This document shows positions 30,369-39,574 of a stretch of 64,000 nucleotides of DNA, one piece after another. Location: the NCBI RefSeq assembly GCF_000725125.1, contig NZ_JFCB01000006.1:124001-188000 (forward strand), given 5' to 3'. The position numbers were made by a program, and so were the translations under genes. The stretch comes from Streptomyces toyocaensis. Its GTDB lineage: Bacteria; Actinomycetota; Actinomycetes; Streptomycetales; Streptomycetaceae. The notes under the pieces are model-generated. The model saw nothing but the letters and a program-made list of their open reading frames with translations. It did no database searches and was not told the origin of the DNA. How positions within the stretch are numbered: position 1 is the stretch's first letter; each line of letters starts with the position of its first letter.

Positions 30369-31640
30369 TTACTTGCTGAAGTCCGGCACCAGCTTGACGA
30401 TCGCGGCCTCCGCGTCGCCCAGGCCCTTGTCCAGGGACTCCTTGCCGCTCGCGATCTGCGGCAGCTCGTCGTCCATCGGGACCCACAGCGAGCTGTACTC
30501 GGGCAGCGCCGGGCGCGGCTGGGCGGCCGAGAGGACCGTCTGGTAGCCGGCGACGCCCGGGTCGGCCTTGACCTTGTCGGTGTAGGCGTCGTCGCGCGTG
30601 GGCAGCGTGGAGTTCTTCAGCGCGATGGTCTCCTGCGCCTTGGCCGAGGTCATGAACTTCACGAACTTCAGCGCGGCCTCCTGCTTGTCCTTCGTGGAAC
30701 CGGCGTAGACCGAGAGGTTGTGGCCACCGGTCGGGGCGCCCGCCTTGCCGGCGGAGCCGGCCGGGACGGTGGCGATGCCGAGGTTGTTCTTGTCCTTGAA
30801 GGCGGTGCCCTTGTAGAAGTTGGTGATCTCCCACGGGCCCTGGATGATCGAGGCGACCTTGCCGTTGACGAACGCGTCCTGGATGTGGGCGTAGGCGTCG
30901 GCGGTCACGTCGGCCTTGTGCAGGCCCTTGCCCTCGAAGAGGCTCAGCCAGGTGCCGTAGGCCTTCTCGGCCGCGGGCGACTTCACGGTGATCTTCTTGG
31001 CGTCGGCGTCGACCATGTCGGTGCCCTCGCCGTACAGGAACGGCTGGGCGTAGTAGCCGGCCGTGGAGCCCCAGTAGCCGTCGACGCCGGTCTTGTCCTT
31101 GATGGTGGCGGCGGCCTTCTTCAGGTCGTCCCAGGTCTTGGGGGCCTCGACGCCGGCCTTCTCGAACAGCGCCTTGTTGTAGACGAAGGCGAGGGTGTCC
31201 GTGGTGAAGGGGACGCCGTAGGTCTTGCCCTCGTACTTGGCCTGCTCGAGCAGGTTGGACTTGAACTTGTCCTGCTCGGCGAGGGCCTCGGTGCCGTCCA
31301 GCGGCAGGAAGAAGCCCTTCTTGGCGAAGGCGGGGGTCCAGCCGACCTCGGAGCGCAGCACGTCGGGGGCACCCTTGGAACCGGCGGCGGTGTCGAACTT
31401 GTTCTGCGCCTGGTCGAAGGGGACGTTGACGAACTTGACCTTGATGTCCTTGTTGGCGGCCTCGAACTCCTTGACCAGGGCCTGGTACGTCGGCGCCTCG
31501 TTGGTCGCGTTGGAGGTGTCCCACCAGGTGATGGTGACCGGGCCGCCGGCCTTGTCGCCGCTGTCGCTGTCGCCGCCGCAGGCCGTCGCCGCGAGGGCGA
31601 GGGACGCCACCAGAGCGCTGGCCGCTATGCCACGCCGCAT
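30369..31640 (-). CDS. malE: Maltose/maltodextrin-binding lipoprotein MalE
   Basis: A 423-residue solute-binding lipoprotein. The signal MRRGIAASALVASLALAATAC ends in the lipobox LAATAC. The mature part opens with GPVTITWWDTSN and has the family features WTPAFAKKGFFLPLDG, YGVPFTTDTLAFVYNKALFEKAG and ASIIQGPWEITN. It is first in the malEFG order and divergent from malR, with CTTGCA/TGCAAG operators between them. It should capture maltose and maltodextrins released by the amylases encoded upstream. Confidence 0.95.
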   Translation of the reverse strand: MRRGIAASALVASLALAATACGGDSDSGDKAGGPVTITWWDTSNATNEAPTYQALVKEFEAANKDIKVKFVNVPFDQAQNKFDTAAGSKGAPDVLRSEVGWTPAFAKKGFFLPLDGTEALAEQDKFKSNLLEQAKYEGKTYGVPFTTDTLAFVYNKALFEKAGVEAPKTWDDLKKAAATIKDKTGVDGYWGSTAGYYAQPFLYGEGTDMVDADAKKITVKSPAAEKAYGTWLSLFEGKGLHKADVTADAYAHIQDAFVNGKVASIIQGPWEITNFYKGTAFKDKNNLGIATVPAGSAGKAGAPTGGHNLSVYAGSTKDKQEAALKFVKFMTSAKAQETIALKNSTLPTRDDAYTDKVKADPGVAGYQTVLSAAQPRPALPEYSSLWVPMDDELPQIASGKESLDKGLGDAEAAIVKLVPDFSK

Positions 31641-31770
31641 GAGGTTCTCCTTGAGGGTTAAGCCCGTGAGTGCGGTCCGGCCCCGTCTGCCGTCCCGCTG
31701 ACTTGCCGACCGCGCCGTTGCCGCCGCCGGGCGACGTGAACGTAACAGCGATGGAACCGTGGCGAAAGAC

Positions 31771-31791
31771 CTTGCAGAAAAGTTTTGCAAG
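31771..31791. promoter_or_regulatory. MalR operator candidate 1
   Basis: CTTGCA, nine bases (GAAAAGTTT), TGCAAG: a 6-bp inverted repeat with AT-rich centre, about 130 bases upstream of malE and between malE and malR. This is typical LacI-family operator geometry. Confidence 0.75.
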
Positions 31792-31878
31792 CGACGTGGA
31801 GAGTTATGCGCCCGTGACCTGTTCTCGACCATCACGCGACCTGGATTTCCGCCCGTACGGCAGGGGTTCGGACTGTTG

Positions 31879-31894
31879 TGCAAGACTCTGCAAG
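31879..31894. promoter_or_regulatory. MalR operator candidate 2
   Basis: TGCAAGACTCTGCAAG holds two direct half-sites at a 10-base step, followed by CTTGCC at 31897-31902. It lies nearer the malR start and may serve autoregulation. Confidence 0.6.
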
Positions 31895-32060
31895 CACTTG
31901 CCATCCGTTGCCGCCGGGGGAATCATCCCTTGCGGACCGGACGCCGACCACGACGTGAGGGATCGCGATGACCCAGCAGCCCGCAGCGGGCCGTTCGACG
32001 GCGCGCACCAGGCGTCCCATCGGTGTGCACAGGGAGAAGCGGCAGATACAGTCCGGTCCT

Positions 32061-33095
32061 GTGACCACACGGCTTGCTGACATCGCTGCTCAGGCGGGGG
32101 TGAGCGAGGCGACCGTCAGCCGGGTCCTGAACGGGAAGCCGGGCGTCGCCGCCACCACCCGCCAGTCCGTGCTCGCCGCCCTCGACGTACTGGGCTACGA
32201 GCGCCCGGTCCGGCTGCGGCAGCGCAGCGCGGGCCTGGTCGGGCTGATCACTCCCGAGCTGGAGAACCCGATCTTCCCCGCGCTGGCGCAGGTGATCGGG
32301 CAGGCGCTGACCCGCCAGGGCTACACCCCGGTGCTCGCCACCCAGACCCCGGGCGGTTCGACGGAGGACGAGCTGACGGAGATGCTCGTGGACCGCGGGG
32401 TGGCCGGCATCATCTACGTCTCAGGACTGCACGCCGACACCACCGCCGACATGCAGCGCTACGAGCGCCTGCGGGCGCAGGGCGTGCCGTTCGTGCTCGT
32501 CGACGGTTTCTCGCCGAAGGTGCAGGCGCCGTTCATCTCGCCCGACGACCGGGCCGCCATGGCGCTCGCGGTCACCCACCTCGCGTCCCTCGGCCACACC
32601 CGGATCGGGCTGGCGCTCGGGCCGAAACGATTCGTGCCGGTGCAGCGCAAGATCGAGGGCTTCGTGCGAGCCGTGCAGGAACAGCTGGGGCTGAGCGCCG
32701 AGACGGCCGAGACGGAGCTGATCCAGCACTCGCTGTACACCCTGGAGGGCGGGCAGGCCGCCGCCGCCGCGCTGATGGACCGGGGCTGCACGGCGGTGGT
32801 GTGCGCGAGCGACATGATGGCGCTGGGCGCGATACGGGCGGCCCGGCAGCGCGGTCTGGACGTGCCGAAGGACATCTCGGTGGTCGGCTTCGACGACTCC
32901 CCGCTGATCGCCTTCACCGACCCGCCGCTGACCACCGTCCGCAAGCCGGTGCCGGCGATGGGCCAGGCGGCGGTGCGCACCCTGCTCGAGGAGATCGGCG
33001 GAACGCCCGCGCCGCACAGCGAGTTCGTGTTCATGCCGGAACTGGTGGTGCGCGGTTCGACCGCTTCTGCCCCCGGGGACCGGAATCGTCCCTAG
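32061..33095 (+). CDS. malR: LacI-family maltose repressor MalR
   Basis: A 344-residue repressor, the length known for Streptomyces MalR. The GTG at 32061 opens directly onto the DNA-binding region TRLADIAAQAGVSEATVSRVLNG. The effector domain has GLITPELENPIFPALAQ, VTHLASLGHTRIGLALG and VVGFDDSPLIAFTDPPLTTV. It is divergent from malEFG. Known MalR proteins repress maltose and amylase genes until a maltose-derived inducer binds. A longer frame opens 93 bases upstream, but the extra residues look non-native. Confidence 0.93.
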   Translation: MTTRLADIAAQAGVSEATVSRVLNGKPGVAATTRQSVLAALDVLGYERPVRLRQRSAGLVGLITPELENPIFPALAQVIGQALTRQGYTPVLATQTPGGSTEDELTEMLVDRGVAGIIYVSGLHADTTADMQRYERLRAQGVPFVLVDGFSPKVQAPFISPDDRAAMALAVTHLASLGHTRIGLALGPKRFVPVQRKIEGFVRAVQEQLGLSAETAETELIQHSLYTLEGGQAAAAALMDRGCTAVVCASDMMALGAIRAARQRGLDVPKDISVVGFDDSPLIAFTDPPLTTVRKPVPAMGQAAVRTLLEEIGGTPAPHSEFVFMPELVVRGSTASAPGDRNRP

Positions 33096-33226
33096 GGCGG
33101 AGGAAACCGCCTCCGGCGCACTGCCACGGGAGGAGGGCGCCCGCCTTTTCCCGCAGGAGGGGATGCGGGTCAGGCCCGACTGAGGGATGATCCGAGGGGG
33201 ACGTCTTTTCTGGCAGACTCTTGTCC

Positions 33227-34120
33227 ATGGGTGACCCGACCGTGACCACGCTGGATGGCCGTGCCGAGGCCGCAGCGCAGCCCGTCGCGGACGAGACGAC
33301 GGGACGGTGGCCCCTGCCCCGTCGCCGCACCCCGCGCCGGCCGCGGTTGTGGTTCGAGATCCTGCTGATCGCGGTGAGCTACTGGACGTACTCCCTGATC
33401 CGCAACGCCGTCCCCGAGCAGCGGTCCGAGGCCCTGCGCAACGCCGACTGGATCTGGCAGCTCGAGCAGCAACTCGGTCTGGCGTTCGAGGAGTCCGTCA
33501 ACCACGCCGTGAACTCGGTGACCTGGCTCGTCGTCGGCATGAACTACTACTACGCCACCCTGCACTTCGTGGTGACGCTGGGTGTCCTGGTGTGGCTCTA
33601 CCGTAGTCATCCCGGCCGGTACGCGGCGACCAGACTGGTGCTGTTCACCACCACCGGCATCGCCCTGGTCGGCTACTACCTGTACCCGCTCGCCCCGCCC
33701 CGGCTGATGAACGGCCAGGACTTCGTCGACACCGTGATGGTGCACCAGACCTGGGGCTCCATGGCCTCCGGCGACCTGAAGAACATGTCCAACCAGTACG
33801 CCGCGATGCCCTCGATGCACATCGGCTGGTCGGTGTGGTGCGGTCTGACGATCTTCGCGCTGGCCACCGTCCCGTGGGTGCGGGTGCTCGGCCTGGTCTA
33901 CCCGGCGGCCACACTGGTGGTCATCGTCGCCACCGCCAACCACTTCTGGCTGGACGCGGTGGGCGGCGTCATCTGCCTGGCCGTCGGCTACGGCATCGCA
34001 CTGGCCTGGTACGGCCGGCAGCCCTACGCCCTGCCGAGGCGGGTGCCGGAGCCGGAGGAGCGGGCCCGGGAAGCGGAGGAGAGAGCCCCGGAGCCCATCG
34101 TGCTGCCCAAGCAGGGGTAG
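33227..34120 (+). CDS. PAP2-type integral membrane phosphatase/transferase
   Basis: A 297-residue protein with about six membrane helices. It carries the split PAP2/AUR1-type signature: YPLAPPRLM, AAMPSMHIGWSVW and TANHFWLDAVGG, where the two His and an Asp would form the active site. Proteins of this kind dephosphorylate lipid phosphates or transfer inositol phosphate to lipids. The C-terminal tail is charged and cytoplasmic. It converges on glnE with two bases between stops. The start has no clear ribosome site; a TTG two codons upstream is possible. Confidence 0.85.
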   Translation: MGDPTVTTLDGRAEAAAQPVADETTGRWPLPRRRTPRRPRLWFEILLIAVSYWTYSLIRNAVPEQRSEALRNADWIWQLEQQLGLAFEESVNHAVNSVTWLVVGMNYYYATLHFVVTLGVLVWLYRSHPGRYAATRLVLFTTTGIALVGYYLYPLAPPRLMNGQDFVDTVMVHQTWGSMASGDLKNMSNQYAAMPSMHIGWSVWCGLTIFALATVPWVRVLGLVYPAATLVVIVATANHFWLDAVGGVICLAVGYGIALAWYGRQPYALPRRVPEPEERAREAEERAPEPIVLPKQG

Positions 34121-34122
34121 CC

Positions 34123-37100
34123 TTACAGCCCCCCGTAGAACAGCTCCTCCACCACGCCCCGCGCCCGTCGTGCCGTGCGCCGGTACGCGTCGAGCATGTC
34201 GCCCGCGTGGCCGGGGCCGTAGCCCAGGTAACGGCCGACGGCGGCCAGCTCGCGGGGCACCGTGGGGAAGGTGTCCCCCGCGCGGCCGCGGACCAGCATC
34301 ACCGCGTTGCGCACACGGGTGGCCAGCACCCAGGCCTCGTCGAGGATGCCGGCGTCCTCCTCGGAGATCAGCCCGGCCGCGCGGGCGGCGGCCAGCGCCT
34401 CCCGTGTGCGGGTCGTGCGCAGGCCCGGCTCCCCGGCACCGTGCCGCAGCTGGAGCAGCTGCACGGTCCACTCCACGTCCGACAGCCCGCCCGGGCCGAG
34501 TTTGGCGTGCAGCTTGGGGTCGGCGCCGCGCGGCAGCCGTTCGGACTCCATGCGGGCCTTCAGCCGGCGGATCTCCCGTACGGCCTCCTCGCCGAGCCCG
34601 TCGGCCGGGTAGCGCAGCGGGTCGATCAGCTCGGTGAAGCGGCGCCCGAGGTCCTCGTCCCCGGCGACGTGCTCGGCGCGCAGCAGCGCGTGCCGCTCCC
34701 ACACCAGCGACCAGCGGCGGTAGTACGCCTCGTACGACGTGAGGGTGCGCACCAGCGGGCCCGACTTGCCCTCGGGGCGCAGGTCGGCGTCGATGAGCAG
34801 CGGCGGGTCGGCGCTGGGGATCTGGAGCAGCCTGCGCATCTCCGAGACGACCTTGTTCGCCGCCTGCGACGCCTCCCGTTCGTCCACGCCCTCGCGCGGC
34901 TCGTGCACGAACAAGACGTCCGCGTCGGAGCCGTAACCCAGCTCGTGCCCGCCGAAGCGGCCCATGCCGATGATCGCGAAGCGGGTGGGGAGCGTGTCCC
35001 CCCAGCCCTCCCGGACCACCGCGCGGAGCGTGCCGGCGAGGGTGGCGGCGGTCAGGTCGGACACCGCGCCGCCCACCAGGTCCACGAGGGCCCCCTGGTC
35101 GGCCTCGGCGGGCTGGGACTCGGTGCCGTAGGAGCCGACGATGTCGGCGGCACAGGTGCGGAACAGCTCGCGGCGGCGCACGCCGCGGGCGGCCGTGACG
35201 CCCTGGACGGCGTTGTCGGCGCGGCGGACGGCGGCGAGGACCTCCTGCTCCAGGGAGGAGCGGGAACGGGGGGTGAGTCCCCCGCCGTCGCCGTCGCCGA
35301 GCAGCGCCACCGCCTCGGGGGCGCGCATCAGCAGGTCGGGGGCGAGCCGGCCGGCGGACAGCACCCGGGCCAGGTTCTCGGCGGCGGCGCCCTCGTCGCG
35401 CAGCAGCCGCAGGTACCAGGGGGTCTTGCCGAGCGCGTCGGAGACCTTGCGGAAGTTGAGCAGGCCGGCGTCCGGGTCGGCGGAGTCCGCGAACCAGCCG
35501 AGCAGCACGGGCAGCAGTGTGCGCTGGATGGCGGCCTTCCGGGTGACGCCGGAGGCCAGCGCCTCCAGGTGGCGCAGCGCGGCGGCCGGGTCGGCGTAGC
35601 CGAGGGCCACCATGCGCTCCCGCGCCGCCTCGGCGCTGAGCCGGGCCTCGCCGGGGGCGAGCGCGGCGACGGCGTCGAGCAGCGGCCGGTAGAACAGCTT
35701 CTCGTGCAGCCGCCGTACGACGGAGGCGTGCCGCTTCCACTCGCGGGTCAGGGTGGTGACCGGTTCGGTGCGCAGGCCGAGGGAACGGCCCAGGCGGCGC
35801 AGGTCGTTCTCGTCCTCGGGGACGAGGTGGGTGCGGCGCAGCCGGTAGAGCTGGATGCGGTGCTCCAGCGAGCGCAGGAAGCGGTAGGCGTCGTCGAGCT
35901 GGGCGGCGTCCGCGCGGCCGACGTAGCCGCCGGCGGCGAGGGCCTTCAGCGCGTCGAGGGTGGTGCCGCTGCGCAGGGAGGCGTCGGAGCGGCCGTGCAC
36001 GAGCTGAAGGAGCTGCACGGCGAACTCCACGTCCCGCAGTCCGCCGGGGCCGAGCTTGAGCTGGCGGTCGATCTCGGCGGCGGGGATGTTCTCCACCACC
36101 CGGCGGCGCATCTTCTGCACGTCGGCGACGAAGTTCTCCCGCTCGGCGGCCTGCCACACCAGCGGCTGGAGCGCGGCGACGTACTCCTCGCCGAGCGCCG
36201 GGTCACCGGCGACCGGGCGGGCCTTGAGCAGCGCCTGGAACTCCCAGGTCTTGGCCCAGCGCTGGTAGTAGGCGAGGTGGGAGGCGAGGGTGCGCACCAG
36301 CGGCCCGTTGCGCCCCTCCGGGCGCAGATTGGCGTCGACGGGCCAGATGGAGCCCTCGACGGTGGTCTCGGAGCAGATCCGCATCATGTGCGAGGCGAGC
36401 CGGGTCGCGGCGCGCAGTGCCTTGTCCTCGTCGGCCCCGCCGGCCGCCTCGCCGACGAAGATGACGTCGACGTCGGAGACGTAGTTCAGCTCGTGTCCCC
36501 CGCACTTGCCCATCGCGATCACCGCGAGCCGGCACAGCGCGGCGTCCTCGGGCGCGGCGGCCTGGGCGAGGGCGAGGGCGGCGCGCAGGGTGGCGGTGGC
36601 GAGGTCGGCGAGCTCGGCGGCGGTCTCGGCGACCTCGATGGTGCCGCAGACGTCACGGGCGGCGATGGACAGCAGACAGCGCCGGTAGGCGACGCGGAGC
36701 GAGACCGGGTCGTCGGCGCCCGCGAGGCCGCGCTCGAACTCCTCGACGCCACGGTGCAGGTCGCGCGGCTCGTACGTGACGAGGGCCTGCCAGTCCTTCG
36801 GGTGGCGGGCGAGGTGTTCGGCGAGCGCGGCGGACGCGCCGAGCACCCCGAGAAGCCGGTCCCGCAGCGGCTTGGCCGCTATCAGGGTGTCCAGCAGCTC
36901 CTGGCGGGCGGTGGCACCGTCCTGCGCCTCCAGCAGCCGGACGAGTCCGAGCAGCGCGAGGTCGGGGTCGGCGGCCTGGCCGAGGGCGTCGAGCAGGACG
37001 GGATCGTTGCGCACGGGCGCCAGCCCTGCGCTGTCCAGCAGCCGCTCGGCGGCGGACGGATCGGTGAAGCCGTGCCGCAGCAGCCGCGTGAAGATACTGC

Positions 37101-37125
37101 TCCTGCGCCCCGGCGCCGACGTCAT
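34123..37125 (-). CDS. glnE: Bifunctional glutamine synthetase adenylyltransferase/deadenylylase
   Basis: A 1000-residue protein, full family length. Two nucleotidyltransferase domains are visible: MGKCGGHELNYVSDVDVIF (about residues 207-225) and RFGGHELGYGSDADVLFV (about 720-738), each with the G...DxD metal-binding pattern. The regions between and after them are helical (GlnD-linker type). It adds or removes AMP on a Tyr of glutamine synthetase I. The usual target GlnA is not in this window, and the GlnA-like protein at 47810 lacks the Tyr. GGGAGG precedes the ATG. Confidence 0.96.
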   Translation of the reverse strand: MTSAPGRRSSIFTRLLRHGFTDPSAAERLLDSAGLAPVRNDPVLLDALGQAADPDLALLGLVRLLEAQDGATARQELLDTLIAAKPLRDRLLGVLGASAALAEHLARHPKDWQALVTYEPRDLHRGVEEFERGLAGADDPVSLRVAYRRCLLSIAARDVCGTIEVAETAAELADLATATLRAALALAQAAAPEDAALCRLAVIAMGKCGGHELNYVSDVDVIFVGEAAGGADEDKALRAATRLASHMMRICSETTVEGSIWPVDANLRPEGRNGPLVRTLASHLAYYQRWAKTWEFQALLKARPVAGDPALGEEYVAALQPLVWQAAERENFVADVQKMRRRVVENIPAAEIDRQLKLGPGGLRDVEFAVQLLQLVHGRSDASLRSGTTLDALKALAAGGYVGRADAAQLDDAYRFLRSLEHRIQLYRLRRTHLVPEDENDLRRLGRSLGLRTEPVTTLTREWKRHASVVRRLHEKLFYRPLLDAVAALAPGEARLSAEAARERMVALGYADPAAALRHLEALASGVTRKAAIQRTLLPVLLGWFADSADPDAGLLNFRKVSDALGKTPWYLRLLRDEGAAAENLARVLSAGRLAPDLLMRAPEAVALLGDGDGGGLTPRSRSSLEQEVLAAVRRADNAVQGVTAARGVRRRELFRTCAADIVGSYGTESQPAEADQGALVDLVGGAVSDLTAATLAGTLRAVVREGWGDTLPTRFAIIGMGRFGGHELGYGSDADVLFVHEPREGVDEREASQAANKVVSEMRRLLQIPSADPPLLIDADLRPEGKSGPLVRTLTSYEAYYRRWSLVWERHALLRAEHVAGDEDLGRRFTELIDPLRYPADGLGEEAVREIRRLKARMESERLPRGADPKLHAKLGPGGLSDVEWTVQLLQLRHGAGEPGLRTTRTREALAAARAAGLISEEDAGILDEAWVLATRVRNAVMLVRGRAGDTFPTVPRELAAVGRYLGYGPGHAGDMLDAYRRTARRARGVVEELFYGGL

Positions 37126-37281
37126 CCCCGGCCTCCCTCGTGCCTCGGATACGGGTCGTTCGGCCCTGAGCCTATTCGCAGCGGGCGCGGACGGCCCCGG
37201 GGAGCGGTCCGCGATGAGTTCCGGCGCCGGACGGGGTCTGATGGAGGAGCGCACACCCGGCCCGTCCGCGAGGGAGATCTC

Positions 37282-37791
37282 ATGACCGACACCCCACAGA
37301 CCCGTCTCGACCCCCGCTACAGCGACCCGGAGGCCGGCTCGCCGCCCTGGCCCGAGGTGCGGCGGCTGATCAACGAGGCGGAACTGTTCTGGATCTCCAC
37401 GGTCCGCCCCGACGGCCGCCCCCACGTCACCCCGCTCCCGGCCGTGTGGTCGGCGGACGCGCTGCACTTCTGCACCGGGCCGGACGAGCGCAAGGCCCGC
37501 AACCTGGCCGAGAACCCGCACGTCGTGCTGACCACCGGCACCAACACCTGGAACAAGGGCTACGACGTGGTGGTCGAGGGCGAGGCGGTACGGGTCGCCG
37601 ACGACGCGCGGCTGCGTGAGCTGGCAGCGGCGTGGGAGGAGAAGTACGGCAGTTTCTGGCACTTCGAGGTCGGCGACGGGCACTTCCACCACGGTCCGGG
37701 ACGGGCCGTGGTGTTCTCGGTGGCGCCGCGCACCGTCTTCGGCTTCGGTAAGGGAGAGCCGTTCAGCCAGACGAGGTGGCGGTTCGCCTGA
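37282..37791 (+). CDS. Pyridoxamine 5'-phosphate oxidase-like flavin/F420 protein
   Basis: A 169-residue split-barrel protein. The N-terminal strand FWISTVRPDGRPHVTPL and the following VWSADALHFCTGPDERKARNL are characteristic of PNPOx-like/FDOR proteins that bind FMN or F420. The C-terminus has FGFGKGEPFSQTRWRF. The substrate cannot be inferred. GGGAG precedes the ATG; the gene is divergent from glnE and followed by a VOC-family gene in the same direction. Confidence 0.85.
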   Translation: MTDTPQTRLDPRYSDPEAGSPPWPEVRRLINEAELFWISTVRPDGRPHVTPLPAVWSADALHFCTGPDERKARNLAENPHVVLTTGTNTWNKGYDVVVEGEAVRVADDARLRELAAAWEEKYGSFWHFEVGDGHFHHGPGRAVVFSVAPRTVFGFGKGEPFSQTRWRFA

Positions 37792-37861
37792 CGCCGGGCC
37801 GGCACGTGTACGAAGGAACACGCAGGAACCCGCAACCCCTGAGCCAAGGAGCCCCCATCTC

Positions 37862-38302
37862 ATGTTCATGACCCTCGAAGTGATCCCGCTGCCGGTGAGC
37901 GACATCGACCGGGCGAGGGACTTCTACCGGGACAAGGTCGGCTTCCACGTCGACATCGACGAGGAGGTGATGCCGGGCATGCGCCTGGTCCAGCTCACCC
38001 CGCCGGGTTCCGGCTGCTCGATCGCGCTCGGCGACACCTTCTGGGAGGCGACCCCGGGACCCACCCCGTCCCCCGGCTCCTACCAGGGGCTCCAGCTCGT
38101 CGTCGCCGACATCAAGGAGGCCCACGCTGACCTGGTCGCGCGGGGCCTAGACGTCTCCGAGCCGGTCCAGTACTCGGAGGCCGACGGCGCCACCTTCATG
38201 TACTTCACGGACCCGGACGGCAACGGCTGGGCGGTACAGGAGTACCGGAAGCGCGCGACGGAACCGCTGCACCGGCTGCTGACGGAGCAGGCGGGGGGCT
38301 GA
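37862..38302 (+). CDS. VOC-family (glyoxalase-like) protein
   Basis: A 146-residue vicinal-oxygen-chelate protein built of two beta-alpha-beta-beta-beta units. Features include DIDRARDFYRDKVGFHVD near the N-terminus and FTDPDGNGWAVQEY near the C-terminus, positions where glyoxalase/dioxygenase members place metal ligands. AGGAG upstream supports the ATG at 37862; another ATG two codons on is possible. The specific reaction is unknown. Confidence 0.85.
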   Translation: MFMTLEVIPLPVSDIDRARDFYRDKVGFHVDIDEEVMPGMRLVQLTPPGSGCSIALGDTFWEATPGPTPSPGSYQGLQLVVADIKEAHADLVARGLDVSEPVQYSEADGATFMYFTDPDGNGWAVQEYRKRATEPLHRLLTEQAGG

Positions 38303-38449
38303 GAGGCGGCACGGCAGGGGTACCGCACCGAGGCAGCGGATCGGCGTCACTCGTTGGCGTGCAGCGAGGGTCGTTCTCGTCGCTCGGCCTCGCCGGTCCA
38401 CCTACCGTCGGGCACGTCGCGATACGACGCGTGCGGTGGAGGGGTGCGG

Positions 38450-39331
38450 ATGTCGGTGGACGGTGAGGCGGTGCGCCTCGCGGACGAGGCTCAGGCGGAC
38501 GAACCGGGGTGGGAGGTCGACCCGGACGACGAGTGGGGGGTGGCCGTGGTCACCACGGTGGGGCGGCAGTTGAAGCTGCGCCGGGAGGCCGCGGGGATGC
38601 GCGCCTCCGACTTCGCGGCGGCGGTGAAGTACGGGGAGGACCTCGTCTACAAGGTCGAGGGCGGGAAGCGGATTCCCCGGCCCGAGTACCTGGAGAAGGC
38701 GGACGAGGTCCTGGGGGCGGGCGGGCTGATCGCCGCGATGAAGGAGGACGTGGCCAAGGTCCGGTATCCGAAGAGGGTCCGGGAACTCGCCAAGCTGGAG
38801 TCCCAGGCCGTGGAGATCGGCCTGTACAGCAACCACAACGTCCACGGACTGTTGCAGACCGAGGACCACATGCGTGCGCTGTTCGACGTCTGGCTCCCCG
38901 CCCATACGGAGGAGGAGACGGAACGCATGGTGGCCGCCCGGCTGGCCCGGCGGTCGGTCTTCGAGAGGTCACCGGCGCCGATGCTGAGCTTCGTCCAGGA
39001 GGAAGTGACGCTCCGGCGTCCGGTCGGGAGCACAATGGTGTGGCGTCGGCAGCTCGAACGCCTGCTGGAACTGGGGAAGTTGCGGCATGTGTCGATTCAG
39101 GTGATGCCGACCGAGGTCGAGGACCACTTCGGGACGGGCGGGCTGATCGAGGTGCTGAAGTTCGCGGACGGCACCGCAGTGGGGCGCTCCGACGGGGCCT
39201 TCGCCGGTCGGCCGGTGACCGATCCGAGGCAGTTGAGAATCCTCGAACTGCGTTATGGCATGATCCGCGCCCAGGCCCTCACGCCCCGGGAATCGCGGGC
39301 CTTCATCGAGCAGATGCTTGGAGAGTCATGA
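38450..39331 (+). CDS. XRE/DUF5753 regulator
   Basis: A 293-residue protein with an N-terminal XRE helix-turn-helix (TVGRQLKLRREAAGMRASDFAAAVKYGEDLVYKVEGGKR) and a C-terminal DUF5753-type domain (LYSNHNVHGLLQTEDHMRALF, RRQLERLLELGKLRHVSIQVMP). It overlaps the following DUF397 gene by four bases. Such pairs are multiplied in streptomycetes; some act in development (the bldB/whiJ-related group), others remain unstudied. GGAGGGG lies upstream of the ATG. Confidence 0.88.
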   Translation: MSVDGEAVRLADEAQADEPGWEVDPDDEWGVAVVTTVGRQLKLRREAAGMRASDFAAAVKYGEDLVYKVEGGKRIPRPEYLEKADEVLGAGGLIAAMKEDVAKVRYPKRVRELAKLESQAVEIGLYSNHNVHGLLQTEDHMRALFDVWLPAHTEEETERMVAARLARRSVFERSPAPMLSFVQEEVTLRRPVGSTMVWRRQLERLLELGKLRHVSIQVMPTEVEDHFGTGGLIEVLKFADGTAVGRSDGAFAGRPVTDPRQLRILELRYGMIRAQALTPRESRAFIEQMLGES

Positions 39332-39531
39332 CCCACACTTCTGACCGGGACGCCCCGACGCTGCCGTGGTTCCGGAGCAGTTACAGCAGCAGCGGGGACG
39401 GAAACGACTGCGTGGAGGTCGCGATAGCCCCCGGTTCCGTCCACGTCCGTGATTCCAAGGCGCCCGACGGCCCCCGGCTCACCGTCACGTCCGCCGCATG
39501 GAGCCGCTTCGTGTCGCACAGCGCCCGCTGA
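39328..39531 (+). CDS. DUF397 small protein
   Basis: A 67-residue partner of the preceding XRE regulator. It contains the DUF397 features LPWFRSSYSSSGDGNDCVEVA and VHVRDSKAPDGPRLTVT. The start overlaps the upstream stop (ATGA), so the two are translationally coupled. In WhiJ-type systems the small protein is thought to relieve repression by the regulator. Confidence 0.9.
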   Translation: MTHTSDRDAPTLPWFRSSYSSSGDGNDCVEVAIAPGSVHVRDSKAPDGPRLTVTSAAWSRFVSHSAR

Positions 39532-39540
39532 GGCCGGGGG

Positions 39541-39569
39541 CCGGGGGCCGCCGCGAGGACGGCCCCCGG
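39541..39569. terminator. Hairpin terminator
   Basis: CCGGGGGCCG and CGGCCCCCGG around nine bases, between the DUF397 gene and the convergent pectate lyase gene. Confidence 0.75.
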
Positions 39570-39574
39570 GTGTG

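Noticed and set aside
31968..32060. 31-residue N-terminal extension of MalR
   Set aside because: The DNA-binding head starts directly at the GTG at 32061, giving the 344-residue length known for MalR; the extension looks like leader DNA.
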